Of a DNA stretch of 64,000 nucleotides, positions 35,612-43,391 are shown in pieces. Both the position numbers and the translations under genes were made by a program. The notes under the pieces were generated by a model. That model was not told the origin of the DNA and searched no databases. It saw only the letters and a list, made by a program, of their open reading frames with translations. Each line of letters starts with the position of its first letter. Positions within the stretch are counted from its first letter, which is position 1. The stretch lies in NCBI GenBank assembly GCA_902778535.1, contig CACYYG010000016.1:63558-127557 (forward strand). The letters run 5' to 3'. Origin of the DNA: an uncultured Prevotellaceae bacterium. GTDB lineage: Bacteria > Bacteroidota > Bacteroidia > Bacteroidales > Bacteroidaceae.

Positions 35612-35647
35612 CAAAGGTACGCGGGTACGGAGGTACGCGGGTACGAG
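35612..35647 (-). promoter_or_regulatory. corA promoter -7 box abutting an octamer array
   Basis: TACCTTTG on the minus strand (35612-35619) overlaps the first of four 8-bp units at 35616-35647: GGTACGCG, GGTACGGA, GGTACGCG, GGTACGAG on the plus strand. No TTTG -33 box is visible at the normal distance. Gain or loss of units would change promoter geometry. Confidence 0.6.
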
Positions 35648-35912
35648 AATTGTTTTACGAAAATAATCATGCGGCAAGGGGATTAGCAGCCTTGCTCGCT
35701 ATCCCCCGGCCTAATGTTTGTAATTGTCCGCCGGGTAGTCGTCCATATTGTTTTGTCTTTTTGGTTTGTATTTCGCGTGCAAAATTACGAAAAAGTTTTC
35801 TTTTTGTTGTCTTTTTTGTGGAAAAAAATACGGGAAAGTGATTTTTTGTGTTTTTGCCGCCCCGTCCCTGTGAAAAATAATACGGAGAACGGAGGAAAGA
35901 CAGAGGGGGATT

Positions 35913-36010
35913 GGAAAGTTAAAACCATGCCAATGAATGATAAAACAATGACGTGGTTTTATCTAACCATGCCATTGATTGATAAAACCACGTCATTGTT
36001 TTAACTATTC
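35913..36010. repeat. Intergenic array C: four ~21-bp units
   Basis: Units of 21, 23, 19 and 20 bp begin AAAACCATGCC, AAAACAATGAC, AACCATGCC and AAAACCACGTC, linked by TGAT, and are framed by GGAAAGTTAAAAC on the left and GTTTTAACTATTCC on the right. It lies in the 739-bp gap 35593-36331, which shows no convincing gene; the remainder is AT-rich DNA and the hairpins at 36194-36236 and 36266-36285. Confidence 0.85.
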
Positions 36011-36193
36011 CGCCCTGTTTCGAGGAAACGCAGATTTGCCGGACATGAATGACAGCAGGGTGGGGAATTTGCTTGTCATGGCATATTGCAATTTATTTCC
36101 TTTCAACTGCAACACGCCGAAGAAATTCCGTACGCCCAACTGAAGTAGGTGTTAAAGTCCACTTTAAAAAGTCAGACACCGCCTCGAAGGATG

Positions 36194-36236
36194 GCGCAGC
36201 CCCTCCCCGCCATTGAGGGACGGGGAGGGGCTGCGC
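36194..36236. terminator. Strong 16-bp hairpin downstream of the SusCD/fasciclin operon
   Basis: GCGCAGCCCCTCCCCG (36194-36209) pairs perfectly with 36221-36236 around an 11-nt loop; on the plus strand it is followed by ACTGTTTTCTTG. It lies about 95 bp after the last stop codon of the minus-strand operon and is the best candidate for its end. A smaller GTTGGCG/CGCCAAC hairpin with a T tract on the plus strand follows at about 36269-36294. Confidence 0.6.
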
Positions 36237-36331
36237 ACTGTTTTCTTGCAGATTTTAAAGTTGACTCAGTTGGCGGCTATTCGCCAACCTTTTTCTTTGA
36301 TGAAGTCGCAGGCTGATTCAAGTCGGTCTTT

Positions 36332-38236
36332 CTATTCCACGCGGAAGGGCAGGTACCAGTTCTTTTCCTCGCGGAGCGACTTGACAGGATTCTTGAACTC
36401 GAGCTTGCGTGCCAGCCATTCGCTGCCGAAGGCTGCACCGTAGAGGCCGGCCTGGTTCTTGTGGCGTGCCAGACGGGTGAGGTCGCCGAAGCGGTTGCCT
36501 TCGAAGGCCAGCTCGAGTGCCATCTCGTCGCAGATGATGTCCTCCATAGCGTTGATGGTGTCCTGCATGGTGAAGGTTGCGGGGTTGAGGTTGAAGGCGG
36601 CTGTCAGCTCGTTGAGCTTCTTACCTACGATGATGTTGAACTGATAGCCTGACATGCCTCTGGTGTTGTTGCTGCCGCGTGAGTGTATGCCGTAGCCGCG
36701 CTGGAAGAGGTTTCTGTTCTCTGCTGTGAAGAAGGGCAGGGTGGTGCTCAGCATCTGGGCTGTTGCCTGACGGATGTAGCGTCCGCTCTCCAGGTCGGTG
36801 CTGTCGCCCATCTCGATGTTCTTGTTGGGGCGTGTCTCATCGCCGTCGTAGTTGATGCCTTCCTTCAGTATGGCAAAGGCTGCATCGGGATAGCCCATGC
36901 GGTTGATGGCTTCTGCCAGACGCAGATAGACGGTGGCTGCGCGATAGAGCGGCACGTTGGCGCTGTTGAACTTGACCATGACATAGAAGACAGAGTCGGC
37001 ACGTGAGGCGGGTACTACTTGTCTGAGGGTGGCATAGCGTCGGCAGTCGCCGATGTTGATGGAGCTGACGTCGACGGAGCCTTCATCGCTGCCTGAGGGA
37101 ATGTAGTAGTAGTCCTGGCTGTTGGCAAGCGTAATATATGCCTGTGAGGCGTCTATCTGACGTTCTTTGAGGAAGCGCTCGCTGCTGTTGGCATTGCCGC
37201 TGGTGGTGCTGTAGAAGTCGTAGCCGAAATAGCGTGGCAGCTCGGTGACGACACCGCGCAGGCGGTTGGTGGCCAGCGGGATGTAGGTGATGATGTCGGT
37301 CTCGCTGCTGAAGATGGAGCTCCACGAGGAGCCGCCTCCGCCGCTGGTGAAGTCCTCGGGCAGTATGTCTTGGTAGAGTGTCAGCTGTTCGTTGCCGAGG
37401 CTGGCCTGAATGTTGGTGGAGCTCAGTTCGTTGTCGACAATGTACTGGAAGTAGTGCTTGGCGGCCTGCTCATAGCGGTGCGTTTCAAGATAGAGGTCGC
37501 CGAGGATGAGGTCGACGGGAATCATGATGTTCTTCGACTTGACGGTTTTCTCTACGGGGCTGCCTGTTTCGCTGCTGTTGAGCGCGCCGGCAGAGATGTT
37601 TCCATAGTCGGGCACGGGGGTGCCGCCGTCGACGGTGAGTCCGCTGAACTGCAGCAGCTCAGGTATGAGTGCGTCGCTGATGCCCTGCAGGTCCTTTTTG
37701 TCGAAGTGCTTGTTGGCATCGCCGATGCTGGTGAGCGGGTCGGTGTAGAAGGGCACCTCGCCATAGGTCTTGCACAGCTGCATGTAGGTCCAGGCACGTA
37801 CGGCGAGGGCCTCTGCATACTCGGGTATGGCAACGCGTCGGCTGCCTGTGCGCAGCGAGGTGTCGCGATGTGCGATGTAGTAGTTGCAGTTGTTGATGAT
37901 GCGGTAGTAGATGTAGGCCGAGTCGTACTTGTTGGTGATGTCGGCCGAGAAGTCGGCCAGCCGGCGCAGGTCGGTCTCGGTGTACTGGTTGGTCTGCACA
38001 AGGTCGCCACGCATCTCTCCGGTCATCACATACTGGTCGGCCACCATCTGCACGCCCTTCAGGATGCCGAGGGTGTAGAACATGGAGTCGGTCTTCTGGT
38101 CGAGTGCCGGGTCGAAGATCTGTCGGTCGGAGTCGGTCTCGAAGAAGTCAGAACAACCTGTGAAGAGTAGAGAGGAGAGAGGAAAGAGGAGAGTGAATAC
38201 TCCTGCCACCACTTTATTGTTTATCTTGGTAATCAT
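36332..38236 (-). CDS. SusD/RagB-family surface nutrient-binding lipoprotein (pair 2)
   Basis: Start set at the ATG at 38236, since the frame upstream is a heptamer tract; 634 residues. Signal peptide with lipobox LLFTGC, then the SusD fold with TPR-like helices (YRIINNCNYYI, EYAEALAVRAWTYMQLCKTYGEVPFYTDPL) and the C-terminal motif DIICDEMALELAFEGNRFGDLTRLARH. It caps the SusC pore encoded just upstream (38-bp spacer) and binds the substrate, probably a glycan or peptide fragment not identifiable here. The signal-peptide codons contain five 7-bp units. Last gene of the operon. Confidence 0.93.
   Translation of the reverse strand: MITKINNKVVAGVFTLLFPLSSLLFTGCSDFFETDSDRQIFDPALDQKTDSMFYTLGILKGVQMVADQYVMTGEMRGDLVQTNQYTETDLRRLADFSADITNKYDSAYIYYRIINNCNYYIAHRDTSLRTGSRRVAIPEYAEALAVRAWTYMQLCKTYGEVPFYTDPLTSIGDANKHFDKKDLQGISDALIPELLQFSGLTVDGGTPVPDYGNISAGALNSSETGSPVEKTVKSKNIMIPVDLILGDLYLETHRYEQAAKHYFQYIVDNELSSTNIQASLGNEQLTLYQDILPEDFTSGGGGSSWSSIFSSETDIITYIPLATNRLRGVVTELPRYFGYDFYSTTSGNANSSERFLKERQIDASQAYITLANSQDYYYIPSGSDEGSVDVSSINIGDCRRYATLRQVVPASRADSVFYVMVKFNSANVPLYRAATVYLRLAEAINRMGYPDAAFAILKEGINYDGDETRPNKNIEMGDSTDLESGRYIRQATAQMLSTTLPFFTAENRNLFQRGYGIHSRGSNNTRGMSGYQFNIIVGKKLNELTAAFNLNPATFTMQDTINAMEDIICDEMALELAFEGNRFGDLTRLARHKNQAGLYGAAFGSEWLARKLEFKNPVKSLREEKNWYLPFRVE
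38161..38195. repeat. Heptamer tract in the SusD2 signal-peptide codons
   Basis: TGAAGAG, TAGAGAG, GAGAGAG, GAAAGAG, GAGAGTG in register (plus strand). It encodes the hydrophobic core just before the lipobox. Confidence 0.75.
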
Positions 38237-38270
38237 AATTTTCAATTTTCAATTTTTCAATTTTCAATTT
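38237..38270. repeat. Heptamer tract upstream of SusD2
   Basis: Four to five units of ATTTTCA (one is 8 bp) directly before the start codon; on the mRNA they read TGAAAAT. They make up the whole ribosome-contact region. Confidence 0.8.
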
Positions 38271-38273
38271 CGA

Positions 38274-41200
38274 TTACAAATTAATTCTCATGCCTAAAGT
38301 GAAGGTGCGGCCCAGTGCTACATTGCCGGCATCGATGCCCTGATAGAGAACGGAGTTGGATACCGACATCTCGGGGTCGTTGCCTAAGTAGCGGGTGATG
38401 GTGACGAGGTTGTTGGCCTCGGCCCAGATGGCCAGTCCCTGCAACCAGGTGAAGTTGACGGGTACCTGATAGTTGAGGCGTACGGTCTTCAGGCGCAGGT
38501 AGGAGCCGTCCTCAATCCATCGGTCGCTGAAGCGTGAGTTGCCCATGGGATCCTGATAGCTGATGCGTGGAATGTCGGTCTGCTGTCCCTCTGCGCGCCA
38601 GCGGTTTGTCATGGCAACTGTCTGATTGTAGAAGTTGAAGCCACCCTCAAGCAGCGAGCGCTGGTAGTTGTAGATGTCGTTGCCCAGTGAGTAGTTCAGG
38701 CCTACGTGCAGTGTGAAGTGCTTCCAGTTGAGGGTAGCGAAGATGTTGCCGTAGATGTCGGGGTTGGGGTTGCCGATGATGGTCTTGTCGGCCATGCTGA
38801 TCTCGCCGTCGCCGTTGATGTCGACGAAGCGCATGTCGCCGGCACGGAACTGCTGCTGTGCGCCTGTGGCATCGGTGAGGTAGAGGTAGCCGTTCTTGCC
38901 GGCTGTGGAAGCCTCATGGTCGTCGGTCAATACGCCGTTGGTCTTGTAGCCGTAGAACATGCCGACGGGCAGGCCTACGATGGTGGCAATATTGTCCTGA
39001 CCGTAGATGCTGCTGGTGTAGCCCTGTGCGTCCTGCCTGCCGCCCACATAGATACGGTCGTCGTTGGGCAGCGACTTCACCTTGTTGGCATAATGTCCCA
39101 GGCTGGCGCCCACCTCGAATCTGAGGTCGCGTGCCACGATGGGCTTGGCACTGACTGTTACCTCAAAGCCCTGATTGTCGAGCGAACCGCCGTTGCTCCA
39201 GTAGTTATTGATACCGGCGATGGGGTTGTCGAAGGTCTTCAGAGTGAGCAGGTTTGTGGTGTGGTGGTAGAAGTAGTCGAAGTCGACAGCTACGCGGTTG
39301 TTCAGCAGTGCTGCTTTCAGGCCGACGTTGAACTTGCTGGTCTGCTCCCAGGTGATGCTCTCGTTGCCGATGTTGTCAAGGACGGCGGCGGTAGAGCGCC
39401 AGAGGTACTTGCTGACACCGAAGGAGGTGCGTGCAGCGTAGTTGTTGATATCGTCGTTGCCGCTGATGTCATAGCCGGTCTTCAGCAGCAGGTAGTTGAT
39501 GCCCTTGGTCTGCGGGAACCAAGCCTCGTTGCTGACCACCCATCCTAACTGGAGGCTGGGGAAGAGGCCCCAGCGCACACCGCCCAGTTTCAGGCCGTCG
39601 GCCTCGCTGCCGAAGCGGCTGCAGCTCTCCATTGCCATCGACAGCTGTGCGAAGTAGCGGTTGCGGTAGTTGTAGTCGGCGTTGGCATACCATGTGAGGC
39701 TGCGCCACTCATCGTCGGTGCCGGTGGCTTCTACGAAGTCCATGCTCGTGGTGATGTTCGGCATCTTGTCGTTGCCGGCAGAGGAATACTGGCCCTTAGG
39801 CGAGTTGTTGTCGAAGCCAAAGGAAGTGAAACGCAGGCCACCGAAGACATCAAGGGTGTGTCCGTGGAACTGCTTCTTCCACTCCAGGCGGGTGTCGCTG
39901 ACGACGGAAGTTTCTTTAGAGAACATAGACATAGCCATATTCTGCACGCGGCCAATGCCGTCGATGAGGAACGTAGGCATGCCTCCCTTCGGGCGATAGT
40001 AGCGCTGCGACACACGGTCGAGGCTGTAGCTGAAGGTCTCTGTCAGTGAGAGGTCGGGGGTGAACTCATAGCGTGGTGCGATGACAGCGTTGAAATGTGT
40101 CGTCTCCACGCGGTTCTTGTTGATGTCGTCACCGTTGGTCAGCAGGGCCGTAGGATTGCCGAGCGTGAGGTCGGGGTCGAGCATCGTGAGATAGTCGTCG
40201 GCCTCGCTCATTGTTGCCGACAGCTTACCCGTCATATTATTAAATGTGTAGGGATTGAGGAAGGGCGACTTGATGAGTGCCAGGAAAGTGGGCGACGAGA
40301 CGGTGCCGGAGGTGAGATCCTGCGGAGCACCATTGTCGAAGACGTCGCGGTTGATTTTGGCAAACGACATGTCGAAGCGCGTGGTGAGCTTGTGGATGAT
40401 GTTGATGTCGGTGTTGAAGCGCACGTTCAGTCGGTTGAAGCCGTTCTCCTTGGCTGTGCTCTGCCCGTCGGTATAGCCCAGCGAGAGGTTGTACATGCCG
40501 ATGTCGTCGCCACCCTGCACATTGATGTTGTAGTTCTGATTCAGAGCCGTGCGGTAGACCTCGTCCTTCCAGTCGGTATTGTTGTGGAACTTGGTGTAGT
40601 AATACTTTGCCGGGTCGTCGATGAGGAACTTAAACGTCTGCGGGTCGGTGTAGTTGCTGATGTCGGGGTAGGTGCCCAGCATCTCAGTGGCATAGAGGCG
40701 ATACTGTCCTGCATCCATCATGTCGGGTGTCTGCGGTATGAGCGTGACGCCCACGCCGACGTTGGCATCGATGCGGGTGGCCATAGAGTGGCCGCGCTTC
40801 GTCTCAATGAGCACCACGCCGTTGGCACCCTTGGCGCCGTAGAGGGCTGTGGCGTTCTTCAGTATCGTCACCTGCTCGATGTCCTCAGGGTTGATGTTCA
40901 GCAGCATGTTGGTGTAGTCGCCATAATGCAGCGTGGAACGTGTCTGCTGCATGTCCTGCACGATGCCGTCGATGACGAAGAGTGGCTGTGCGTTGGCATT
41001 GAGCGAGTTCAGGCCGCGTATGAACATGGAAGCGCCATAGCCGGGACCGCCGGAACGCGTTATGGAACGCACATCTGCACCGAGGAGGTTCTCGATATCG
41101 GTCTCGATGGTTTGCGACGTAGTGTTCGTTATTTTTGCCGTAGTAGCTGCGCCCACTTGCGTTGTCTTGCCGTACATAGGACTGAACTTGTCGCTGAGCA

Positions 41201-41579
41201 TCTCGATGCGCAATGTGGCGTCGCCACGGCCAATGCCGACTTGCTGGCTGAGGAACTCAGGCGAGTGGACGTAGAGCGATGTGGCAAAGGTTGGTACTTT
41301 GATGGTGAAGGTACCGTCGTCGTCGGTCATGGCGGTGTACTTCGCATCGCCGAGTGCTTGGATGAGCACACCAGGCAGCGGCTGCTTCGACACGGCGTCG
41401 ACGCAGATGCCCTTTACCTCCATAGTGGGGTAGGTGGGTATCTTTACCACAGGTTTTTTGACTACGGCTGCGGGTTCTTCTTCAGTGGTGTACACAATGT
41501 CGTCATCGTCTTGTGCCATCGTTGACGTCACCATGAAAACATTCAGGAAAGAAAAAAGTAGGATGCTGTATCGTCTCAT
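38274..41579 (-). CDS. SusC/RagA-family TonB-linked outer-membrane transporter (pair 2)
   Basis: An 1101-residue protein: signal peptide ending TMAQ, an acidic stretch (DDDDIVYTTEEE), a carboxypeptidase-regulatory-like domain (VKGICVDAVSKQPLPGVLIQALG), plug domain (DVRSITRSGGPGYGASMFIRGLNSLN, then PLFVIDGI), and a barrel ending TLGMRINL. The plug/barrel layout is that of SusC. It pairs with the SusD downstream. No carbohydrate-active enzyme is nearby, so the substrate is open. Confidence 0.95.
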   Translation of the reverse strand: MRRYSILLFSFLNVFMVTSTMAQDDDDIVYTTEEEPAAVVKKPVVKIPTYPTMEVKGICVDAVSKQPLPGVLIQALGDAKYTAMTDDDGTFTIKVPTFATSLYVHSPEFLSQQVGIGRGDATLRIEMLSDKFSPMYGKTTQVGAATTAKITNTTSQTIETDIENLLGADVRSITRSGGPGYGASMFIRGLNSLNANAQPLFVIDGIVQDMQQTRSTLHYGDYTNMLLNINPEDIEQVTILKNATALYGAKGANGVVLIETKRGHSMATRIDANVGVGVTLIPQTPDMMDAGQYRLYATEMLGTYPDISNYTDPQTFKFLIDDPAKYYYTKFHNNTDWKDEVYRTALNQNYNINVQGGDDIGMYNLSLGYTDGQSTAKENGFNRLNVRFNTDINIIHKLTTRFDMSFAKINRDVFDNGAPQDLTSGTVSSPTFLALIKSPFLNPYTFNNMTGKLSATMSEADDYLTMLDPDLTLGNPTALLTNGDDINKNRVETTHFNAVIAPRYEFTPDLSLTETFSYSLDRVSQRYYRPKGGMPTFLIDGIGRVQNMAMSMFSKETSVVSDTRLEWKKQFHGHTLDVFGGLRFTSFGFDNNSPKGQYSSAGNDKMPNITTSMDFVEATGTDDEWRSLTWYANADYNYRNRYFAQLSMAMESCSRFGSEADGLKLGGVRWGLFPSLQLGWVVSNEAWFPQTKGINYLLLKTGYDISGNDDINNYAARTSFGVSKYLWRSTAAVLDNIGNESITWEQTSKFNVGLKAALLNNRVAVDFDYFYHHTTNLLTLKTFDNPIAGINNYWSNGGSLDNQGFEVTVSAKPIVARDLRFEVGASLGHYANKVKSLPNDDRIYVGGRQDAQGYTSSIYGQDNIATIVGLPVGMFYGYKTNGVLTDDHEASTAGKNGYLYLTDATGAQQQFRAGDMRFVDINGDGEISMADKTIIGNPNPDIYGNIFATLNWKHFTLHVGLNYSLGNDIYNYQRSLLEGGFNFYNQTVAMTNRWRAEGQQTDIPRISYQDPMGNSRFSDRWIEDGSYLRLKTVRLNYQVPVNFTWLQGLAIWAEANNLVTITRYLGNDPEMSVSNSVLYQGIDAGNVALGRTFTLGMRINL

Positions 41580-41612
41580 AGCTGTTTACTCTTTTGCTGT
41601 TTCATCTTCAGG

Positions 41613-43349
41613 TTAGTAAATGCCCCGGTCATACTTGTAGTCAGGATGCTCTTTTAAGTAGAGATCAAGTTCTTTCGGACGCAGGATGATGCAGTCGATG
41701 CGCAAATTGGGGTCGTAGTTTTCTCCAAAAGAGGACTTGATGTAATTCTCCACTTTGAAGTATGGGTAATAATTTCCCATACCATAGTATGCCATCGGGA
41801 ATGTAAATTCGCCCAAGTAGATGGTGTCGACACGAGTGGGATCGCTGACAAATTGGCTTTCTATGCACCATGCCCTGTCTCTGTCCTTGTTCTTGCCGGT
41901 TTCGTTAACATATCCCATGGATACGCGGAAGCTATAGGGCAATGACTCGTAGTAATTGCTGAGAATATTTCCGGGAACAGTAACGATGTAGATGTTGTAG
42001 GTGGTGCTGCGCACGCCTGGCAGGCTAAAGGTGGCATAAGGGCTGGCACCCTTGGCGACAGGCGGCAGGTCGAGATAAGTGTCTCTTGAAACGTGGCCGA
42101 TGACATCGGGATTCTGTGTGCCGGACTGGATATAGACACGCTTTGCTTCACTGACGTTGCCGGCATCCATGACGTTGCCCTCGGCCTGAATTACCAGCTC
42201 GGGATTCCAGGTGTGCCAGGGCCGCATGCGCAGGCTGTCGGTAATCCACATGGCTCCATTGCTCTTATCGTAGCGTACGGCTCCCTCCAGCAGATTGGCA
42301 GCGTCCTCGCTGTAGATCTTGGTTCCAAGGGTAGAGTAGAGCGAGTCGACTCGTAGCGTCTGCCCTGTCTGCAAGGTCTTGAGCTTCTTGTTGTCGTAAA
42401 GGTTGTTGTTGTAGAACAAGTCATACAATATCATATTGTTGACAGTTGCCTCGCTGAGGGAATCCAAGTCGCGGATGGTAATGTTAGTCTTCGTTAACTT
42501 AATACCTTCAATGGCTTCGACGTACTCAAAGGAGGGCAAATACTGATAATACTGCTTGACATGCTCTTTGGCTTTCGTCCAGGCTTCGTTGGTAGGCACT
42601 ATCATTGTGTAGTTGCTGTCCTCACGGTTGATGTAGGCGTAAGTGAGCGAGTAGAGGTCGTTGCGCTCGTCGAAGATGGAGTCGAGGTAGGTGATGGCTC
42701 CGTCGACGATGGGACCCTGAACACTCTTGTACTCGTTCAGTTCGCGCTCATCGAAGCTGTGGTAGTAGTTGGCAATAGAGTCGATGGGAAATTCGTTGTT
42801 GTTCAGCGACTCATAGATATTGGCCATGAAGGGAATCTTGCCGTTCAGTACGTGAAGGATGCCGTTATGGGTATTCACGTTGGGCTTGGACACAGCGACG
42901 CCCTGCATCGTGTACTGCTGATTGCCATTGAAGTGCATAACTTTCTCGTTGACGGTGTACAGCTTTTTTTCCACTAATCCTGATGCCGGATAGTTGTTGC
43001 GTGCCACGTGGTTCTCAATGAACTCGCGTAACAGACGACTGTTGCTCAAAGTAGAGAGTGTCTCGTAGTCGTAGGAACCGTCGGCAGGAGCCCATACGGT
43101 GTAGGTCTGCGTGGTGTTGAGCACTGCGTCATAGCCTGTCTTCTGCAAGAGGCTTTTAAACTGCGTCAGATTAGAGCTGGAGGCGATGTTCTCCCACAGC
43201 GTCTGCTGCTGTGTTTCCTGGAGTGAGCTGTCGGCCTCATAGTGGTCTGTCCAGTCGGAACATGCCACAGTCGCACCAATAACCAATAACCAATAACCAA
43301 TAACCGTTATTTTGTTGGTCAGGAGCCTTATCATTGATTTCTTTTTCAT
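41613..43349 (-). CDS. Fasciclin (FAS1)-domain lipoprotein C
   Basis: Start placed at the ATG at 43349 (MKKKSMIRLL); an in-frame TTG lies two codons upstream. 578 residues with a lipobox ATVAC at residue 30. Two FAS1-like units: the first with TVWAPADGSYDYETL and NGILHVLNGKIPF, the second with MIVPTNEAWTKAKEHV; the C-terminal 200 residues are a beta-rich domain (YLDLPPVAKGASPYATFSLPG). Likely a surface protein working with the SusCD pairs, in the place where SusE/F-type glycan binders usually stand. The hydrophobic core of its signal peptide is encoded by four perfect 7-bp repeats. Confidence 0.82.
   Translation of the reverse strand: MKKKSMIRLLTNKITVIGYWLLVIGATVACSDWTDHYEADSSLQETQQQTLWENIASSSNLTQFKSLLQKTGYDAVLNTTQTYTVWAPADGSYDYETLSTLSNSRLLREFIENHVARNNYPASGLVEKKLYTVNEKVMHFNGNQQYTMQGVAVSKPNVNTHNGILHVLNGKIPFMANIYESLNNNEFPIDSIANYYHSFDERELNEYKSVQGPIVDGAITYLDSIFDERNDLYSLTYAYINREDSNYTMIVPTNEAWTKAKEHVKQYYQYLPSFEYVEAIEGIKLTKTNITIRDLDSLSEATVNNMILYDLFYNNNLYDNKKLKTLQTGQTLRVDSLYSTLGTKIYSEDAANLLEGAVRYDKSNGAMWITDSLRMRPWHTWNPELVIQAEGNVMDAGNVSEAKRVYIQSGTQNPDVIGHVSRDTYLDLPPVAKGASPYATFSLPGVRSTTYNIYIVTVPGNILSNYYESLPYSFRVSMGYVNETGKNKDRDRAWCIESQFVSDPTRVDTIYLGEFTFPMAYYGMGNYYPYFKVENYIKSSFGENYDPNLRIDCIILRPKELDLYLKEHPDYKYDRGIY
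43275..43302. repeat. Perfect heptamer repeat inside the signal peptide of FAS1 protein C
   Basis: Four identical ACCAATA units (plus strand), giving the residues GYWLLVIG. A change by one unit would shift the frame about 20 codons after the start and abolish the product. Confidence 0.9.
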
Positions 43350-43353
43350 TCTC

Positions 43354-43388
43354 AATAATGTTTTTTGTTTAACGTTTATTGTTTATTG
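43354..43388. repeat. Heptamer tract upstream of FAS1 protein C
   Basis: AATAATG, TTTTTTG, TTTAACG, TTTATTG, TTTATTG in register on the plus strand, filling the gap between the two FAS1 genes. Confidence 0.75.
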
Positions 43389-43391
43389 TAG

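Noticed and set aside
36194-36236. GC-rich hairpin as part of a tRNA or a structured RNA gene
   Set aside because: The simple 16-bp stem with an 11-nt loop has no cloverleaf arms or conserved tRNA bases.
40095-41525. Long plus-strand frames opposite SusC2 (476 codons) and opposite the EF-G paralogue (425 codons at 55934-57211)
   Set aside because: Both lie wholly inside well-supported minus-strand genes with conserved domains; such shadows arise from biased third-position codon use.
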